Counted from the first letter of the stretch, positions 41,133 through 52,700 are shown. The stretch: DNA of 64,000 bases from Symbiodinium natans (GCA_905221605.1 CAJNDS010002142.1:332501-396500); one strand, 5' to 3'. A program made the numbers and translations. The notes: generated by a model from the sequence alone, not told the origin.

Positions 41133-41554
41133 GACTGTTCGCTCTGAATTGCTTTTTTTGGGGGGTTTAGGGTTTAGGGTTTAGGGTTTAGGGTTTAGCG
41201 TAGGTTTTAGGGTTTCAGGGCCAAGGGCTAATCAGGAGGCCAAAATAAGATTTAGGTCTTATAGGGCTTACTCAGAGCTGGTGCATCATGGTTTTTGGGG
41301 TCGAGAAGGTTTGGGCGGCCTTTGAGGAGGCGGAAGTTTAGGTTTTCAGGAGGTCGGTCCTTTAGCATTTTTTCTGCTCTGCTTGGGCACGAGAATCACG
41401 TAAATTGGGCTTTAGGCTTCGGCGGGCCCCTAAGCCCCAAGCCCGAAACCCCAAGCCCTGAGCCCCTGAGCCCCGAAGCCCTAAACCCCACACCTTGGGA
41501 TGTTCCTCCTTATACTAACTGTCCTTAAAAGGGATTCTAGTACCCCCGAGGCTT

Positions 41555-41695
41555 GACTCCAATACCCCTTAATGAAGGAATGATCCTTAACCCACATAAA
41601 AAAACCCTCTTATATTCTAACTAATCTTCTTCCAAACATAAGAGGTTCCTCATATGGTTTAAGGAGTATTCCTTCCTTAAGGGGTATTGGAGTCC
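41555..41695. mobile_element. Foldback element, family M9
   Basis: GACTCCAATACCCCTTAATGAAGGAATGATCCTTAA...TTAAGGAGTATTCCTTCCTTAAGGGGTATTGGAGTC: long inverted arms. Confidence 0.95.
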
Positions 41696-41717
41696 CTGAA
41701 AATCCGGCTTGCACCAG

Positions 41718-41783
41718 GACGCAGACGAACTGCGACGCCCCATCATGTACGGCCCGAGCCGGGCGCTGAGGGTGGCCAGCTAG
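41718..41783 (+). CDS. Possible terminal exon
   Basis: TGCACCAG/GAC in phase 0: DADELRRPIMYGPSRALR..., then TAG. Either the alternative 3' end of the TylF-like gene or the end of another. Confidence 0.4.
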   Translation, partial: DADELRRPIMYGPSRALRVAS

Positions 41784-41974
41784 CCCTAAGCCTCAAAGCG
41801 GGGACAGGGGGATGTGACTACAGGGTTGAGGGGTTCAGGCGTTTAGGGGTTTAAGGGTTTAAGTCACCCGTAAAACTTTTCGCTGTTGGTGGGGGGTGTG
41901 GGTATGGACGTTACGTTTGAAGGTATATAGGCATGGACCCTACACCCCACTCTCTCCGCCTTAAACCATCGATC

Positions 41975-42190
41975 GGGTTTAGGGTTTAGGGTTTAGGGTT
42001 TGGTGTAGGGTGTAGGGTTTAGGGTTTAGGGTTTAGGGTTTGGGTTTAGGGTTTAGGGTTTAGGGTTTAGGGTTTAGGGTTTAGGGTTTAGGGTTTAGGG
42101 TTTAGGGTTTAGGGGTTAGGGGTTAGGGGTTAGGGGTTAGGGGTTAGGGGTTAGGGGTTAGGGGTTAGGGGTTTAGGGTTAGGGTTCAGG
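41975..42190 (+). repeat. TTTAGGG array switching to GGGGTTA
   Basis: About twenty TTTAGGG units change abruptly at 42115 to about nine units of GGGGTTA, then revert. Confidence 0.95.
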
Positions 42191-42566
42191 GTTGGGGTTC
42201 TACGGGAGCCAGACCAGCAAGAAGCGACTGCACTGGCCCTTTCAATAGTGGACCTCCTGAGCCTGCGAGCCCCCGATTTTGTACATGCTGCCGGTGTTTT
42301 TTTTTTGCGGCTTCGCGGTTTGGGTACGTTTGCAAATAGGGGTGCGTATACTGATCACTCCCCCAAAAAACACACACAAAGAAGTGTTGGGAATTGGGGT
42401 GGGAGGGCTTGTCAAGGAAGCTGCAGACTCAAACACTATTTGTAAAGCCCCCAAAGCCTTTATTCAGCATTTAGGGTTTTGGGTTGGGGGGGAGAACCGG
42501 GCTTGTTATAGCCCTAAACCCTAAACCCGAAACCTCTACCTTTCAACCCAAAGCCCATAGCGGCAG

Positions 42567-42625
42567 GATCCCTGGATGGGAACTTCTACAGCTTCTGCCT
42601 CCTGAGAGGCCGATTCGGAGCCAGG
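42567..42625 (+). CDS. Possible exon island
   Basis: GCGGCAG/GA: the frame reads SLDGNFYSFCLLRGRFGA. Open in two frames; supported mainly by repeats on either side. Confidence 0.3.
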
Positions 42626-43008
42626 GTTTATAGGGCATAGGGCAGAGGGTTTAGGGTCCATAAACCCTAAACCGGAAACCCTAAACCCGAAGCAGTTCTC
42701 CAGTTTAGGGTCCTTTCTTGGGGTGCCTGGTTCTCAGACAGCCAGTTTTCAGTGCATGCATGTTGTTCTGAGGGTACCCACAAAGGGACCACGGTGCAGA
42801 AAACGGACCATGTCAGGGGAGAGCTTGCCCTGAGCTGTTGTATGACACTTCGGGGTGGTTCGGTCGCCGGGCATGTGGGGTGTAGAGTTGAGGGCTTAGA
42901 GTTTCCTTGGTCAGAGTTGGGTATCATTTTTCATTTTTAAAACCCTAAACCCTAAACCCTAAACCCTAAACCCTAAACCCTAAACTAGTTTCGGGCATGT
43001 TGCGAAAG

Positions 43009-43103
43009 GCCTGCGTAGAGAGCCCCCGCCGAGGCTGCCAGCCGTTCCTGCGCGCGGCCGAGGCCGAACGGAGCTCGTCGTTCAGCGAACACACCTTCTT
43101 AGG
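43009..43103 (+). CDS. Last plus-strand exon island before the strand switch
   Basis: TGCGAAAG/GCC: ACVESPRRGCQPFLRAAEAE, then RSSSFSEHTFLG, with donor GTTTAGGG. Pure CCCTAAA array (42943-42986) upstream. Product unknown. Confidence 0.5.
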
Positions 43104-43341
43104 GTTTAGGGTTTACCCTGAACTTCCAGAAGACAGGTTAAGCGAGGCGGTTGTACAACCTACACATTTGACTAGGCGGTTGTGGTTTTGACCACATTTT
43201 AGGGTTCATTAGAAACATGCAGCTAATGCCTGTAAACTTCGAGAATACCATAGCTGTAGTCACACTTTTTTTCTTCAAATGCACTCATCGGCGCCATCCC
43301 TTCGCGATGACCTGCCTCAGAGTGGGGTTAATGGCAGGCTT

Positions 43342-43800
43342 CTAGTGGACTTCTGAAACGTGTCGTAAAATTAAGTCGAAATGCACATATTTCTGCCAAG
43401 TCGCCGTGTCAAGCGCTTCCTGGAAGCCCGCAACTTCACACGGCCCATCTTCATCATCCACGCCCCGAAGTCTTTGTCTGCTCTTGGGGCTCGTTTGGCT
43501 ACTCCTGAGTGACACAGCTTTGGTTGATTCTAATGTCACGAAGATTGTTCTGAGGATCACACTTTTCACCCAGCCCATAGCATCCTCTCCAGCAAAGTTA
43601 TGAAAATATCGGCAGCAGTATCCTTGGGTACGCCAAGAGAAGGTGACAAGATTGCCTTATGAAGCAACCAATTGCGATCCAGGAGCTCCAGCGCCGCATG
43701 TCTCGTAGCAGGTGAGCTAGTGCCTCAAAAGAAGAGTGCATGTAATAACCTTTCCCAGCTGATTGGACCCGAAATGCATATATGCAAGCAAGGTACATGA
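43342..43800 (-). CDS. High-copy dinoflagellate gene, C-terminal exons
   Basis: Minus-strand frames FRVQSAGKGYYMHSSF... (43625-43780) and YFHNFAGEDAMGWVKSVI... (43342-43620). The second ends at a TAG just above 43340. The HxxxxEDxxG pattern recalls the C-terminal EDxVGR segment I remember in this repeated family (inference). The plus-strand genes end 240 bp away, so transcription converges here. Confidence 0.5.
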
Positions 43801-43944
43801 AATTTGGGTTTCATCACCCAAGCCAGCACCCCCCTCCTGACAAGACATAGGCGATCAGAATCAAGCTTGATGATGCTTGTTGTTGTGGTCTATAGGGGTT
43901 GTACATGTAGAACATTTCTATAGCATGTTGATCAATTCCATCGA

Positions 43945-44225
43945 CCCTACCTCATGGAGAGCGCCGTCAACTTGCGATGGCATCGCAGAAACCGCATCCC
44001 AGTAGTGTAGATTTCATCAGCTTCCTGCTGAGTCCTGAGATTCAGCAGCTTCGAAGTAGCTACCTAGAAAAGCAACTAGAAAATAGTATCATGAACATAC
44101 TTCCTTGACCACATCGTACCGACTTTTGCCAATCCAGTGCAATGGTAGCTGCAAGTACCGGCCACCGCGCTCCATGAGGCCGAACAGACGGGCATAGGAG
44201 CTCCTCATCGCCGGGGTTTGGACTA
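43945..44225 (-). CDS. High-copy dinoflagellate gene, two exons
   Basis: MRSSYARLFGLMERGGRYLQ and LPLHWIGKSRYDVVKE (about 44104-44216), then VATSKLLNLRTQQEADEIYT and GMRFLRCHRKLTALS (about 43965-44065). Helical, and consistent with the end of the core domain. A CCCTAAA block (44256-44355, plus orientation) lies upstream in transcription order, meaning the preceding intron begins TTTAGGG on the coding strand, the same polarity as the plus genes. Confidence 0.55.
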
Positions 44226-44399
44226 GCTAGTGACATATAGAGAGCCCACCAAGGAACCCTAAACCCTAAACCCTTATAAGCCCTTATAAACCCGAAACCC
44301 TAATTAAGTATAAACATAAAACCCCATAAACCCTAATACTATAAACCCTAAACCCTAGAATGAGTTATTGGTAAAAAAAAGGTCCACAATATACTGCAC

Positions 44400-44719
44400 C
44401 AGCTAAGAAGCATAGCCAGTGAAGTTAATGTCAGTTCAGGCGAATGATTAGGGTTTGCTCGAGCAAAATCTGCGCATTCTTGCGCAAGAAATTCCAAAAC
44501 GATTCGTCCATTGTAAGCCTTGCAAGTGAAGTAGAAACCGTGCACATTCTTTATGAGGTTGCTTACAGTGAAGCGTTTCTGAGAACATGGGATCTGGTGT
44601 TGTTTCCTCCAGAGCTTGAACTTCTCAAAAGCAACGGTCAAGCGCTCTTGCACAGATAGTGTCGCTGGATCCCCAAAAGCACCGGCTTGCAACAAGCATT
44701 GCCTGGTCATATCCTTGAC
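44400..44719 (-). CDS. High-copy dinoflagellate gene, core-domain exon
   Basis: TTTGTAG/GTC: VKDMTRQCLLQAGAFGDP, then LTVAEKFKLWRKQHQI-like helices, RFTVSNLIKNVHGF, and AYNGRIVLEFLAQECADFAR. The pattern F.LWRK(q)..(K)RFT...I...(g)F...K(a)..G.(i/v).L.(F/W)L matches my memory of the family's helical subdomain. Internal junctions were not resolved; the 3' border is near 44400. Confidence 0.6.
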
Positions 44720-44814
44720 CTACAAAATCATGTAACAGATATACGAGTTTCATCAGAGTTTTCATGATGGAATGTTCCTGAACGAAAAAAAGGGTATGCT
44801 GATGGGAAATTTAA

Positions 44815-44945
44815 AAACCCAAGGCACATGGCTCCTCCATTTGCTGTGCACACTAACCCGAGGTTGTTGACGTGCATAGAGCAAAACTTGACCATTGTCA
44901 CATCGAATCCGCGCAGGTAGGTTAAGGGACCTTGTGAAGTCAAAG
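44815..44945 (-). CDS. High-copy dinoflagellate gene, core-domain exon
   Basis: TSQGPLTYLRGFDVTMVKFC, then SMHVNNLGLVCTANGGAM. A conserved polar position followed by H..NLG fits the D..H..NLG segment I associate with this family's putative catalytic core. Whether it is a nuclease/transposase is inference. Confidence 0.55.
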
Positions 44946-45032
44946 AAATAAGGGGGAAGGGGGTATGAGTGGTAAGGACTATTTGAAAGGGGAATCTGCT
45001 TTACCCAAGGGACTCAAGATTCCAGGTCGCAC

Positions 45033-45800
45033 CTTCTCGTTGATGAACTGAGCAGTGGTTTTTTCTGTAGAAACCCAACCAGGGCCATCGGCGTCATCAT
45101 CACAAGTGTCATAATACTTTGCAGGGCAGTTGTCATCCCCGACGGCATCACACATAAAACACACCTTCTTTGACACAGGTGTGTGCCGCAATCTCAGGAT
45201 ACGTTCGTGCCATTTCCAGTCTCCTCGGATTTCGCTGCAGGCGAACTTGGTGCCATCTGGAACCAGAAGCTGCCCGGCCTTCCGACGCTTGCTGGCAGGA
45301 AGACTGTTGCCGAAAGCATCAGTGACAGGGTAATGACCCTTAAACGCCAGATTGGCGCTCCAAACGATATGCTTCAGGATGGGTGTCATGGTTGCGAGAC
45401 TGTCATGAACCATATACTCGTCCTTCATAGCAAACAGGAGAAACTGACCTAGCCTCACCTTCTTGGGTTTGAACAAAGTGAGTGTCAGGAACATCGCAGT
45501 CACTTTATCCTTAGGATCACCCAAGCTGCATTCATCGCCATATAGGCTGAAGGGCACGTGTGAATCGCTTCCCGGGTGGTTGGTGGCGAAGGGCATTCCA
45601 CATGAACGCAGATGCTGCCAGTACTGTCGCACTTTATCTTCAGGGCATTGTAGACGCAGGTCATTGTGGATGTAAGCCAGCAGCTCGTGCACATCCAGCA
45701 CAGGAACCGTCGTGGAGCCCACTCGCCACTCCATATGATGTTCATTGAATTCCCAAATCGGAACCGTAACTGCCGTCGGCTCCTGAGGTGACATCTGGCA
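45033..45800 (-). CDS. High-copy dinoflagellate gene, large core exon
   Basis: The longest well-formed exon. Segments in order: VPIWEFNEHHMEWRVGSTTV, LLAYIHNDLRLQ, YWQHLRSCGMPFATNHPG, VPFSLYGDECSLGD, LTLTLFKPKKVRLGQFLLFA, LKHIVWSANLAFKGHYPVTD, KRRKAGQLLVPDGTKFACSE, GDWKWHERILRLRHT and VCFMCDA (CxxC). This matches a multi-copy unnamed dinoflagellate protein family (memory, not searched). The YGDE and W..N elements plus the CxxC recall a domesticated or mobile transposase core. Donor GAAG/GTGCGACC at 45033. The preceding intron ends with CCCTAAA on the coding strand (45823-45955). Confidence 0.7.
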
Positions 45801-45822
45801 AGCTCAGCCGCTGGGATCAATT

Positions 45823-45955
45823 ATTTAGGGTTTAGGGTTTAGGGTTTAGGGTTTAGGGTTTAGGGTTATTAGGGTTGAATTATAGGGTTTATAATTATAG
45901 GGTTTAGGGTTTAGGGTTTAGGGTTTAGGGTTTAGGGTTTAGGGTTTATTAGGGT
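45823..45955 (-). repeat. Telomere-type array at the 3' end of a minus-strand intron
   Basis: TTTAGGG on the plus strand, hence CCCTAAA on the coding strand, ending 20 bp before the core exon. Interrupted by TTATTAGGGTTGAATTATAGGG. Confidence 0.9.
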
Positions 45956-46039
45956 TTATATAGTTGTCTAACTCGCAGGTAAGCTAGAACGATTGTCTGA
46001 AAAATGTTGGGTTCTACAGGAGGGGATGGCATGGCATGT

Positions 46040-46700
46040 AGAAGATTTTATCGGACACTCCCAGGCTCCAGTGGCACCTTCACATTCTTGAAGAAATCAC
46101 GCGCAAAGTTGCCAGGCTTGTAGCTCACGAGCTTGGAAATAATTTTGCCCTTGAAGCGATGTCCAGCTTCCTGCGTGTTCCAAAGGGGTTTAGACGGTTT
46201 AGTGGGTGTAAGGGTTTTGTTGGGGGGTTGAAGCCAGCACATTTGCATAGACAATTGCTCTTGTGAACAGATCCGGCCTTGTGGCTAGCTCGGGCATCTT
46301 CCATAATTTCTGCGACGCTGGATTTCTCAGTTCGATCAGATCTGAGGCAACATGGAAGGACAGCAAAGGAGTGACAACGACATCCACTGTGTGCCCTGGC
46401 TCGCATTCAGATAGCCAAGGATCTCCATCCGAAATCTTCTCAAGCATGTGCTGCAGCAGACCATCTTCATCCTCCGATTCATCACCTGGCATTTCAACAT
46501 TGCATGTTTGCTCATGCACCTTAGATGGGGGGCAAAAGTGGCGGCGTGCACTTGGGCTTGTTTTAGCATCATCTCCAGGGCATCCGATCGCGCTTTCAAG
46601 ATCGCATGCGGTGCTGATCGTACCGAAAATAAGCAAGAGCGGCGTACTAAGCACCAGTGTGCCTGCTAAGGCTCTGCATTGCCCACGCACCTGTGCCTTA
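46040..46700 (-). CDS. High-copy dinoflagellate gene, exons upstream of the core
   Basis: GHRFKGKIISKLVSYKPGNF and ARDFFKNVKVPLEPGS (46040-46150) form one exon. EMPGDESEDEDGLLQHMLEK, VVVTPLLSFHVASDLIELRN and LWKMPELATRPDLFTRAI (46215-46500) form another. Acidic linkers alternate with hydrophobic segments. Exact borders unresolved. Confidence 0.5.
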
Positions 46701-46994
46701 CCCATGAGCTGTATATATAGGTCTAGGGTTAGATGACAAATGTGAGGGTTCAGGATTTCGTAACCTGGTAGACTTGGGTCGGCCCAGGTATACCCAGCAC
46801 AGCACGAGCTGGGCATCTGATGCAAACCGCGCTGCTGCAGCTCCTCCCTGTCGCGTGGGCACGCCTACCATCATGATCACGACTTGGATGCAGAATATTG
46901 TTTTGCGTAGCCAAGGTTGGCCCTGGCATTTTCAAGGGGAGCCCGCGTTTCAAAATTCGGCAGTCTAGAGATCAGCTCGAAGATTTGCGAGGGT

Positions 46995-47285
46995 GCATGG
47001 GTTCGATGGTACGTATGGATCACAATCCACTTCAAGCTTTCTTCTTGCTGCCTTCTTTCAGAAACTTCTTGTAAACACGATCAAACTGCTCAATCTCCGA
47101 CGAAAGCTCCTGGGTGAGATGCTGCGTTTCCTCCACCTCGCCAGTTTCATACACGCAGGGCACGTTCTACAGCTCTATCGATCCAAGGCATCAGACGCGG
47201 AACGGGCCTTATGGCAATCCATGGCGCCCTGGCAAGCGTCCCGGGCCACCTGGATCTTGTTGGCCTCCAGAGTATGGGGTTTAGT
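46995..47285 (-). CDS. Helical exons
   Basis: EANKIQVARDACQGAMDCHK (47218-47275) and EVEETQHLTQELSSEIEQFD, then RVYKKFLKEGSKKKA (47010-47135). Charged helices typical of the linker before the core domain. Confidence 0.5.
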
Positions 47286-47399
47286 AAATAGGGGTTTAAG
47301 CGAACCCCCGTTATTTTAGGGTATTCGGACCCAAATAACTTTTTGCCCCTTACTGAATTTCTAGCTAAGGCATACGATGTAGAATATTATAGGTAGGTG

Positions 47400-47680
47400 A
47401 TTTTTTGGTTTAGGGTAGAGGGTCTAGGGTTTCATTAGGATTCAGGGTTAAGTAGGGTTTCGGGTTTATAAGGGTTTAGGGTTCATAAGGGTGAGGGTAG
47501 GGAATTCCTATCGTCCTGAAACCCTATAATTATAAGCCCTTAACCCTATTATAATAACCCTAAACCCTTCTAAACCCTAAACCCTAAATCCTAAACCCTT
47601 ATAAACCCTAAACCCTAAACCCGAAACCCGAAACCCCAAACCCCAAACCCCAAACCCTAAACCCTAAACCCTAATTCATG
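47400..47680. repeat. Mixed telomere-type repeats
   Basis: TTTAGGG-type units (47405-47490) meet CCCTAAA-type units (47517-47672) across a TATAATTATA-rich centre. Confidence 0.8.
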
Positions 47681-47814
47681 ATGCCATTGAGTACGGATTG
47701 AGGGCTCCGGCTTCGTAAGGGAGGGTCTTATATTTGAAAAATAAACGAAAAAATGGCTTTTCAGGGTTTCGGGTTTATGATAATATACATATAGGGTTTG
47801 AGGCTGGTTCTTCT

Positions 47815-48176
47815 TTTGAGTTGACAGGCTCGTGCCTGTTCCTCCACATCCTTCTTCATGGCCTCCTTCAGGTGGCGCCCCCTGGGTGTGAGAACAAAGG
47901 AGAGAGCCGACCCCCTAGGCCTGGGTGAGAGAGCCGAAGCTTGAAGTGACATGTAGAAGCGAGAAGCACGGAGCTGAGTATCCGGCATAGACTTGGCAGC
48001 ATCAGTCTCCTCAAGTTTCTTCGCCAAACGGATCTTTTCACTTGCTTTCGAGATGGCCTGCAGGTGATGTAATCCCAACTGGTAAGACAAAAAAAACGTA
48101 TTAGATCCCTTGGCACCTTCTTGGCGTCAGCGTCGATGTCCTTGGCGGCGCGTGCCGCGGCATCCTCACCATCCTG
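47815..48176 (-). CDS. Helical exons
   Basis: DGEDAAARAAKDIDADAKK (about 48120-48176), then AISKASEKIRLAKKLEETDA, SFVLTPRGRHLKEAMKKD and VEEQARACQLK (47820-48060). Lys/Glu-rich coiled-coil character. A poly-G run (48200-48212) lies in the next intron. Confidence 0.5.
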
Positions 48177-48494
48177 TCAGGAGAATGATTATAGACCAGG
48201 GGGGGGGGGGGGAGGGGGAGAAAATGCTGATATAAACCCTATTATACCCTAATTACCCTAAACCATACATACCCTAAACCCTATATTAAACCCTGACAAA
48301 CCCTAATCCAAAAACCCTGATTATTATAAACCCATGAAGTATAGTTCTCTCAGACTATAATCCCTATGATCAGAAACCCTTACAATATGCCCGACAATAT
48401 ACACCCTTATAAACCCTTCAACCCCTTCTAAAGCCCAAACCCTGAACCCTGAAACCTTAACCCTGCAGAGGAAAATACCCTGGTACATAGAGCA

Positions 48495-48865
48495 TTGCAC
48501 AAAGCAATGCAATTTATCCACCTGCTGTGGCTCCTTTCCTTTTGCGGCCTTTCCTTTTGGCTTTCCTTTGGCCTTGGCCTTCGGGGCTTTCTTTGTTGGT
48601 GTCTTCTTCTTGCTCTTCCTCGGCTTCTTGTTTTTACCCTTCGACTTCTTCTTGCTCTTCTTCTTCTTCGAAGAAGAAGAAGTGTCCTTTTCTGCGTCCT
48701 GAGCCCCTTCACCCGACGTATCCTCATCTGAGGAATCAGACGACGATTCTTCGTCCACATCCTCGAGCTGGAAGACTTGCTCGAACTCTGTGCCTTCAAG
48801 GTCTTCCTCGGTTTCATCCGCCAGGCACAGATACTGCTTCATATCCTGGGCGAAGGGAAAGTATA
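48495..48865 (-). CDS. Acidic then Lys-rich low-complexity exon
   Basis: MKQYLCLADETEEDLEGTEF, EQVFQLEDVDEESSSDSSDE, then SKKKKSKKKSKGKNKKPRKS and KAKAKGKPKGKAAKG. The QYL.L...EEE start followed by an acidic and a K/P/A-rich tail fits the linker of the same repeated family (memory). Likely disordered and nuclear, by charge only. Confidence 0.6.
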
Positions 48866-49164
48866 CATATATAGGGTTTTTCTGCGAGATCATATTCTTA
48901 TGGGATCAATTATATATTATTACAATTGTAGGGGGTTGAAGGTTGCTTATCTGGCTTCGGCTCTCACACTGGTAGAAATCCGAGGGTCTGAGTCAGGGTT
49001 CCGAATTAGTAGCTAGGGTATGTGAGCTTATAATATAAGGCTTATTTATATACATATATGATATATATATATATACATATATATATATACATATATATTT
49101 AGGGTTTGTGATTTTTAGGGTTTAGGGTTTAGGGTTTAGGGTTTAGGGTTTAGGGTTTAGGGTT

Positions 49165-49451
49165 TACGGTTGGGGAACATGTCAGGGTTGTAGAATCCCA
49201 TTCCCGGCCTCCCGGTGTGGATTCTGACTTCGCGTTTTGCGGTAGCCGGGTCACCAAGCTTACTGGCAATGATGTCCTCTGCAATCTGTGCCCCCCACTT
49301 TTGCTCCAGCTCGGCTCTTGTAAACCATCTCCGAACACCGTGCCTGGTGTTCGAGCTTTTGTTCCTCAACGACACTAGCAATCTCGAGCTCGACCAATTC
49401 TCGTTGCTGGTTAACCAATTTTCGAAGAGGTACTGCCTCTCAGCCGAGTGA
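49165..49451 (-). CDS. High-copy dinoflagellate gene, WFTRAEL exon
   Basis: VRRWFTRAELEQKWGAQIAE, DIIASKLGDPATAKREVRIH, then TGRPGMGFYNPDM. This W.T...LE...G...A...I..K...(D)..(A/L)...EVR.HP-type block is a landmark of the family I recall. The next array on the coding strand is CCCTAAA (49100-49168), against the usual polarity. Confidence 0.65.
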
Positions 49452-49539
49452 GGTGGAGACTTTTCACCTAGTTTCTTGATCTCCTTCGGGGTATAAGGAC
49501 CTCAGCTTGCTGCAAGTCATGTGTCTACCTGGCAGATGC

Positions 49540-50671
49540 ACACAGCGCACAAGTAGGTACGGGCAATTAGAGCCAGACTGACGAGAGATCTCGAAAATCT
49601 CATATATCTCGCGTGCAGCCTCTTTCGTCTTTCGGCCTTCTCTGTGTCCTTCTTGGAGGTTGCTGCTGGCGCCATCTCTCCCTCTGGTTTCTCCCCTGTC
49701 TCCTCCTTTGACTCCTGGTTATCCTTCATGACTGGACTGGCCTGCTGTGGGGCTGGCTCTGCTGGGGCGTTGGCCTGTGGGGCTGCCTTTGCTGGGGACG
49801 TCTTTGGGGATTTGTTTCCCTTGTTTGCAGAAGGGGGAGCTTTGACGGACTTCCTTCGCTTGGGGGTCCTTCGCTGGGAGCTTGGCTGGGGTGGTACAGT
49901 GGTCCTTGGCGGGGTTGACGCAGCAGTTGGCTCACCGTCAATTTGTCCTGCACCCTCCTGCGTGTGTCTGCCATCCTGTGCCTCCTTTGCCTGCTTCTCT
50001 GCGCCCTCCTGCGTGTGTCTGTCCTCCTGTGCCTCCTTTGCCCGATTCTTTGCACCCTCCTGCGTGTCTCCATCCTCATGTGCCTCCTCTGACGGCTTCT
50101 CTGCACTCTCCTGCACCTGGCTTTGGGGCTGATCAGGATTGGCAAGCGCTGACTCCTGCTCGATTCTTTTGCCTTTGCTTGTTTTTGGGGAATCCGGCTT
50201 CGCTCTCTTGGCAGGTTGCTGCATCGGTGGATCTTCTTGGGCACGGCGCTTGTCGATCTCCTCAACGACAGCCTGCAGCTGCTCATCAGTGAGCCGGTCA
50301 ACGGTGTGGCCTCTTTGAAGCAAGAGCTGCACGGGGTTCAGAGAGACATCCTGGGTACTTTCGTTTTGCCAGTTGCTCCAGTGCCATGTATTAGAATTCT
50401 TCCAACCAGAACTCCAATCCCACCATGACCCCTGCCATTCACCACCCCAGGACAACGACCATTTCGAGTCATCATCATGGCTGGTAATCGAGCCTGAGTT
50501 TTGACTCCGATAGCTTCTAGCTGACCAACCAGCATCCGAGAAATCCTTTGAAGTACTCTTCCAGTTCGCAGGGGTTGTAGCCTCGGAGTAGCCTTGCTCA
50601 TCAGGCAACGTCTCCGTGCTTGACTCACGATCATGTGACCAAGGGCTGGCCTCGCAAACGCATATCGGCAT
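49540..50671 (-). CDS. Trp-rich and KETPQ-rich low-complexity exon
   Basis: A continuous 384-codon frame. The N-terminal third is Ser/Trp-rich (SKWSLSWGGEWQGSWWDWSS). Then comes VQLLLQRGHTVDRLTDEQLQ, then a long Lys/Glu/Gln/Pro region with three HTQEGA repeats (about residues 205-245). Trp-rich starts are typical of the repeated family. The frame opens at an ATG at 50671, but the gene may extend upstream. Length and open reading make it one of the surest coding exons. Confidence 0.65.
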
Positions 50672-50899
50672 TGAGTGTTAGGGTCAATGTGGGGCGTGGA
50701 GGGTTTCACTATATAGGACATGATGCACAGGGTTTATCAGGTTTATTGTTTTTTTATTCGGGTTAAGGGTTAAGGGTTTATTAGGGTTTCTAAGGTTTAC
50801 GAAATTTATATAAGGGTTTATAAAGGGTCTATATTGGGTTTATTCAGGTTTCAGCTTTATAAGTTTATAAGGGTCTAGGGTTTATAAGGGTTTAGGATT

Positions 50900-51600
<701 letters not shown>

Positions 51601-51663
51601 TTTTATTTCTGTCTCGTAGATACATATATATACACCCATAATTTTATGTGTCTTATCAAAACG

Positions 51664-52400
51664 TAAATATCCGAACCTGAATCCAGAAAACGGGCCTTCG
51701 GTGTCGCGGCCAAGGCTGCCTCTTTCCGGGGAGCTTCGGATTCTTTTGTCGGCGTCGACAAGACCAAGGTGGCAGGCACCTGGGCGCAAAGAGAGAGTTG
51801 TCTAACATGTAACCCAGTTATAAAGAAGACAGTCCACCGATTCCAATTTGTAAGATCATGATGACCGAGCCTGGCTGTCATCATGAAAAGGAGTAGTGCC
51901 CACAGCTGCTGCCATCATCTGACAGGGATGTTGAAGTTCCAGCTTTTATATGGTAATTTGAGATCATCAGACATTGAACTATAAATATAAATGGGGTTTT
52001 TAACTTGCTGCCTGATCCGTCTTGGGCCGTGGCGTAGCTACCTCTGCTTTTGGTTCCTCGGGGATCTCCGTCTTGCTGCCACTAGAACCGCTGCAAGCCG
52101 ATGCGGGGGTAGGCGGTGTAGGGGCACCCAAGTCTGCGTTGGGGACCTTCTCTGCATGAGCTGTACCTGCCAGGAATCCAAAATATGGTTTACAGAGGTT
52201 TGGGGGTTTAGGATTGCTGGTACCACAGATGCAGTGCTGTGTGCAATCCATAGGCACCTTGCAAAGCACGCTGCCTCAAGGCAGCAGCTTTCTCTATCAC
52301 ATCCAGGACCGTCCGGGCAGGCATGTTGAGTCGGTGTGTGGAATTTGCAATTTGTTGCAGGTCTATTGGGCCCAATGACCACTCGAAATTGCTTAGCCGA
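51664..52400 (-). CDS. Helical and linker exons
   Basis: Three islands: IDLQQIANSTHRLNMPARTV, LDVIEKAAALRQRALQGAYG and LHTALHLWYQQ (52210-52400); AEKVPNADLGAPTPPTPASA, KTEIPEEPKAEVATPRPKTD (52022-52150); and VPATLVLSTPTKESEAPRKE, ALAATPKARFLDS (51670-51780). Composition fits the same gene. Borders approximate. Confidence 0.5.
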
Positions 52401-52529
52401 TATACTTCCCAGTGTGTCTCAGTACAGACAACCCCCGCTCTCATGCCATGATGAGGCCGAGCAGCCTTAAAGGAGGCGGCACGTTCAGTCTTGAAGTCTG
52501 CACCAAGAACACACGTGTAGGTGCACATC

Positions 52530-52700
52530 ACGACAGAGTCACGCCAGAATCACGCCCAAGTCACGCCCAGTCACGCCCAGTCACGCCTAGACCCGGTGGC
52601 TCTCTATTCGAACATGAGCCGGAGTCACGCCCCCTCACGCTCGAGTCACGTCAGAATCACGCCAGAATCACGCCAGAATCACGCCCGAATCACGCCCCTG
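52530..52700 (+). repeat. Tandem CACGCC-type 10-11-mers
   Basis: About fifteen units of GAATCACGCC / AGTCACGCC with a 10-11 bp period, split by a unique 45-bp stretch (52590-52640). Confidence 0.85.

Noticed and set aside
48495-48874. Leu/Ser-rich plus-strand ORFs
   Set aside because: Antisense of the Lys-rich minus-strand exon; CTT/CTC codons arise from AAG/GAG on the coding strand.
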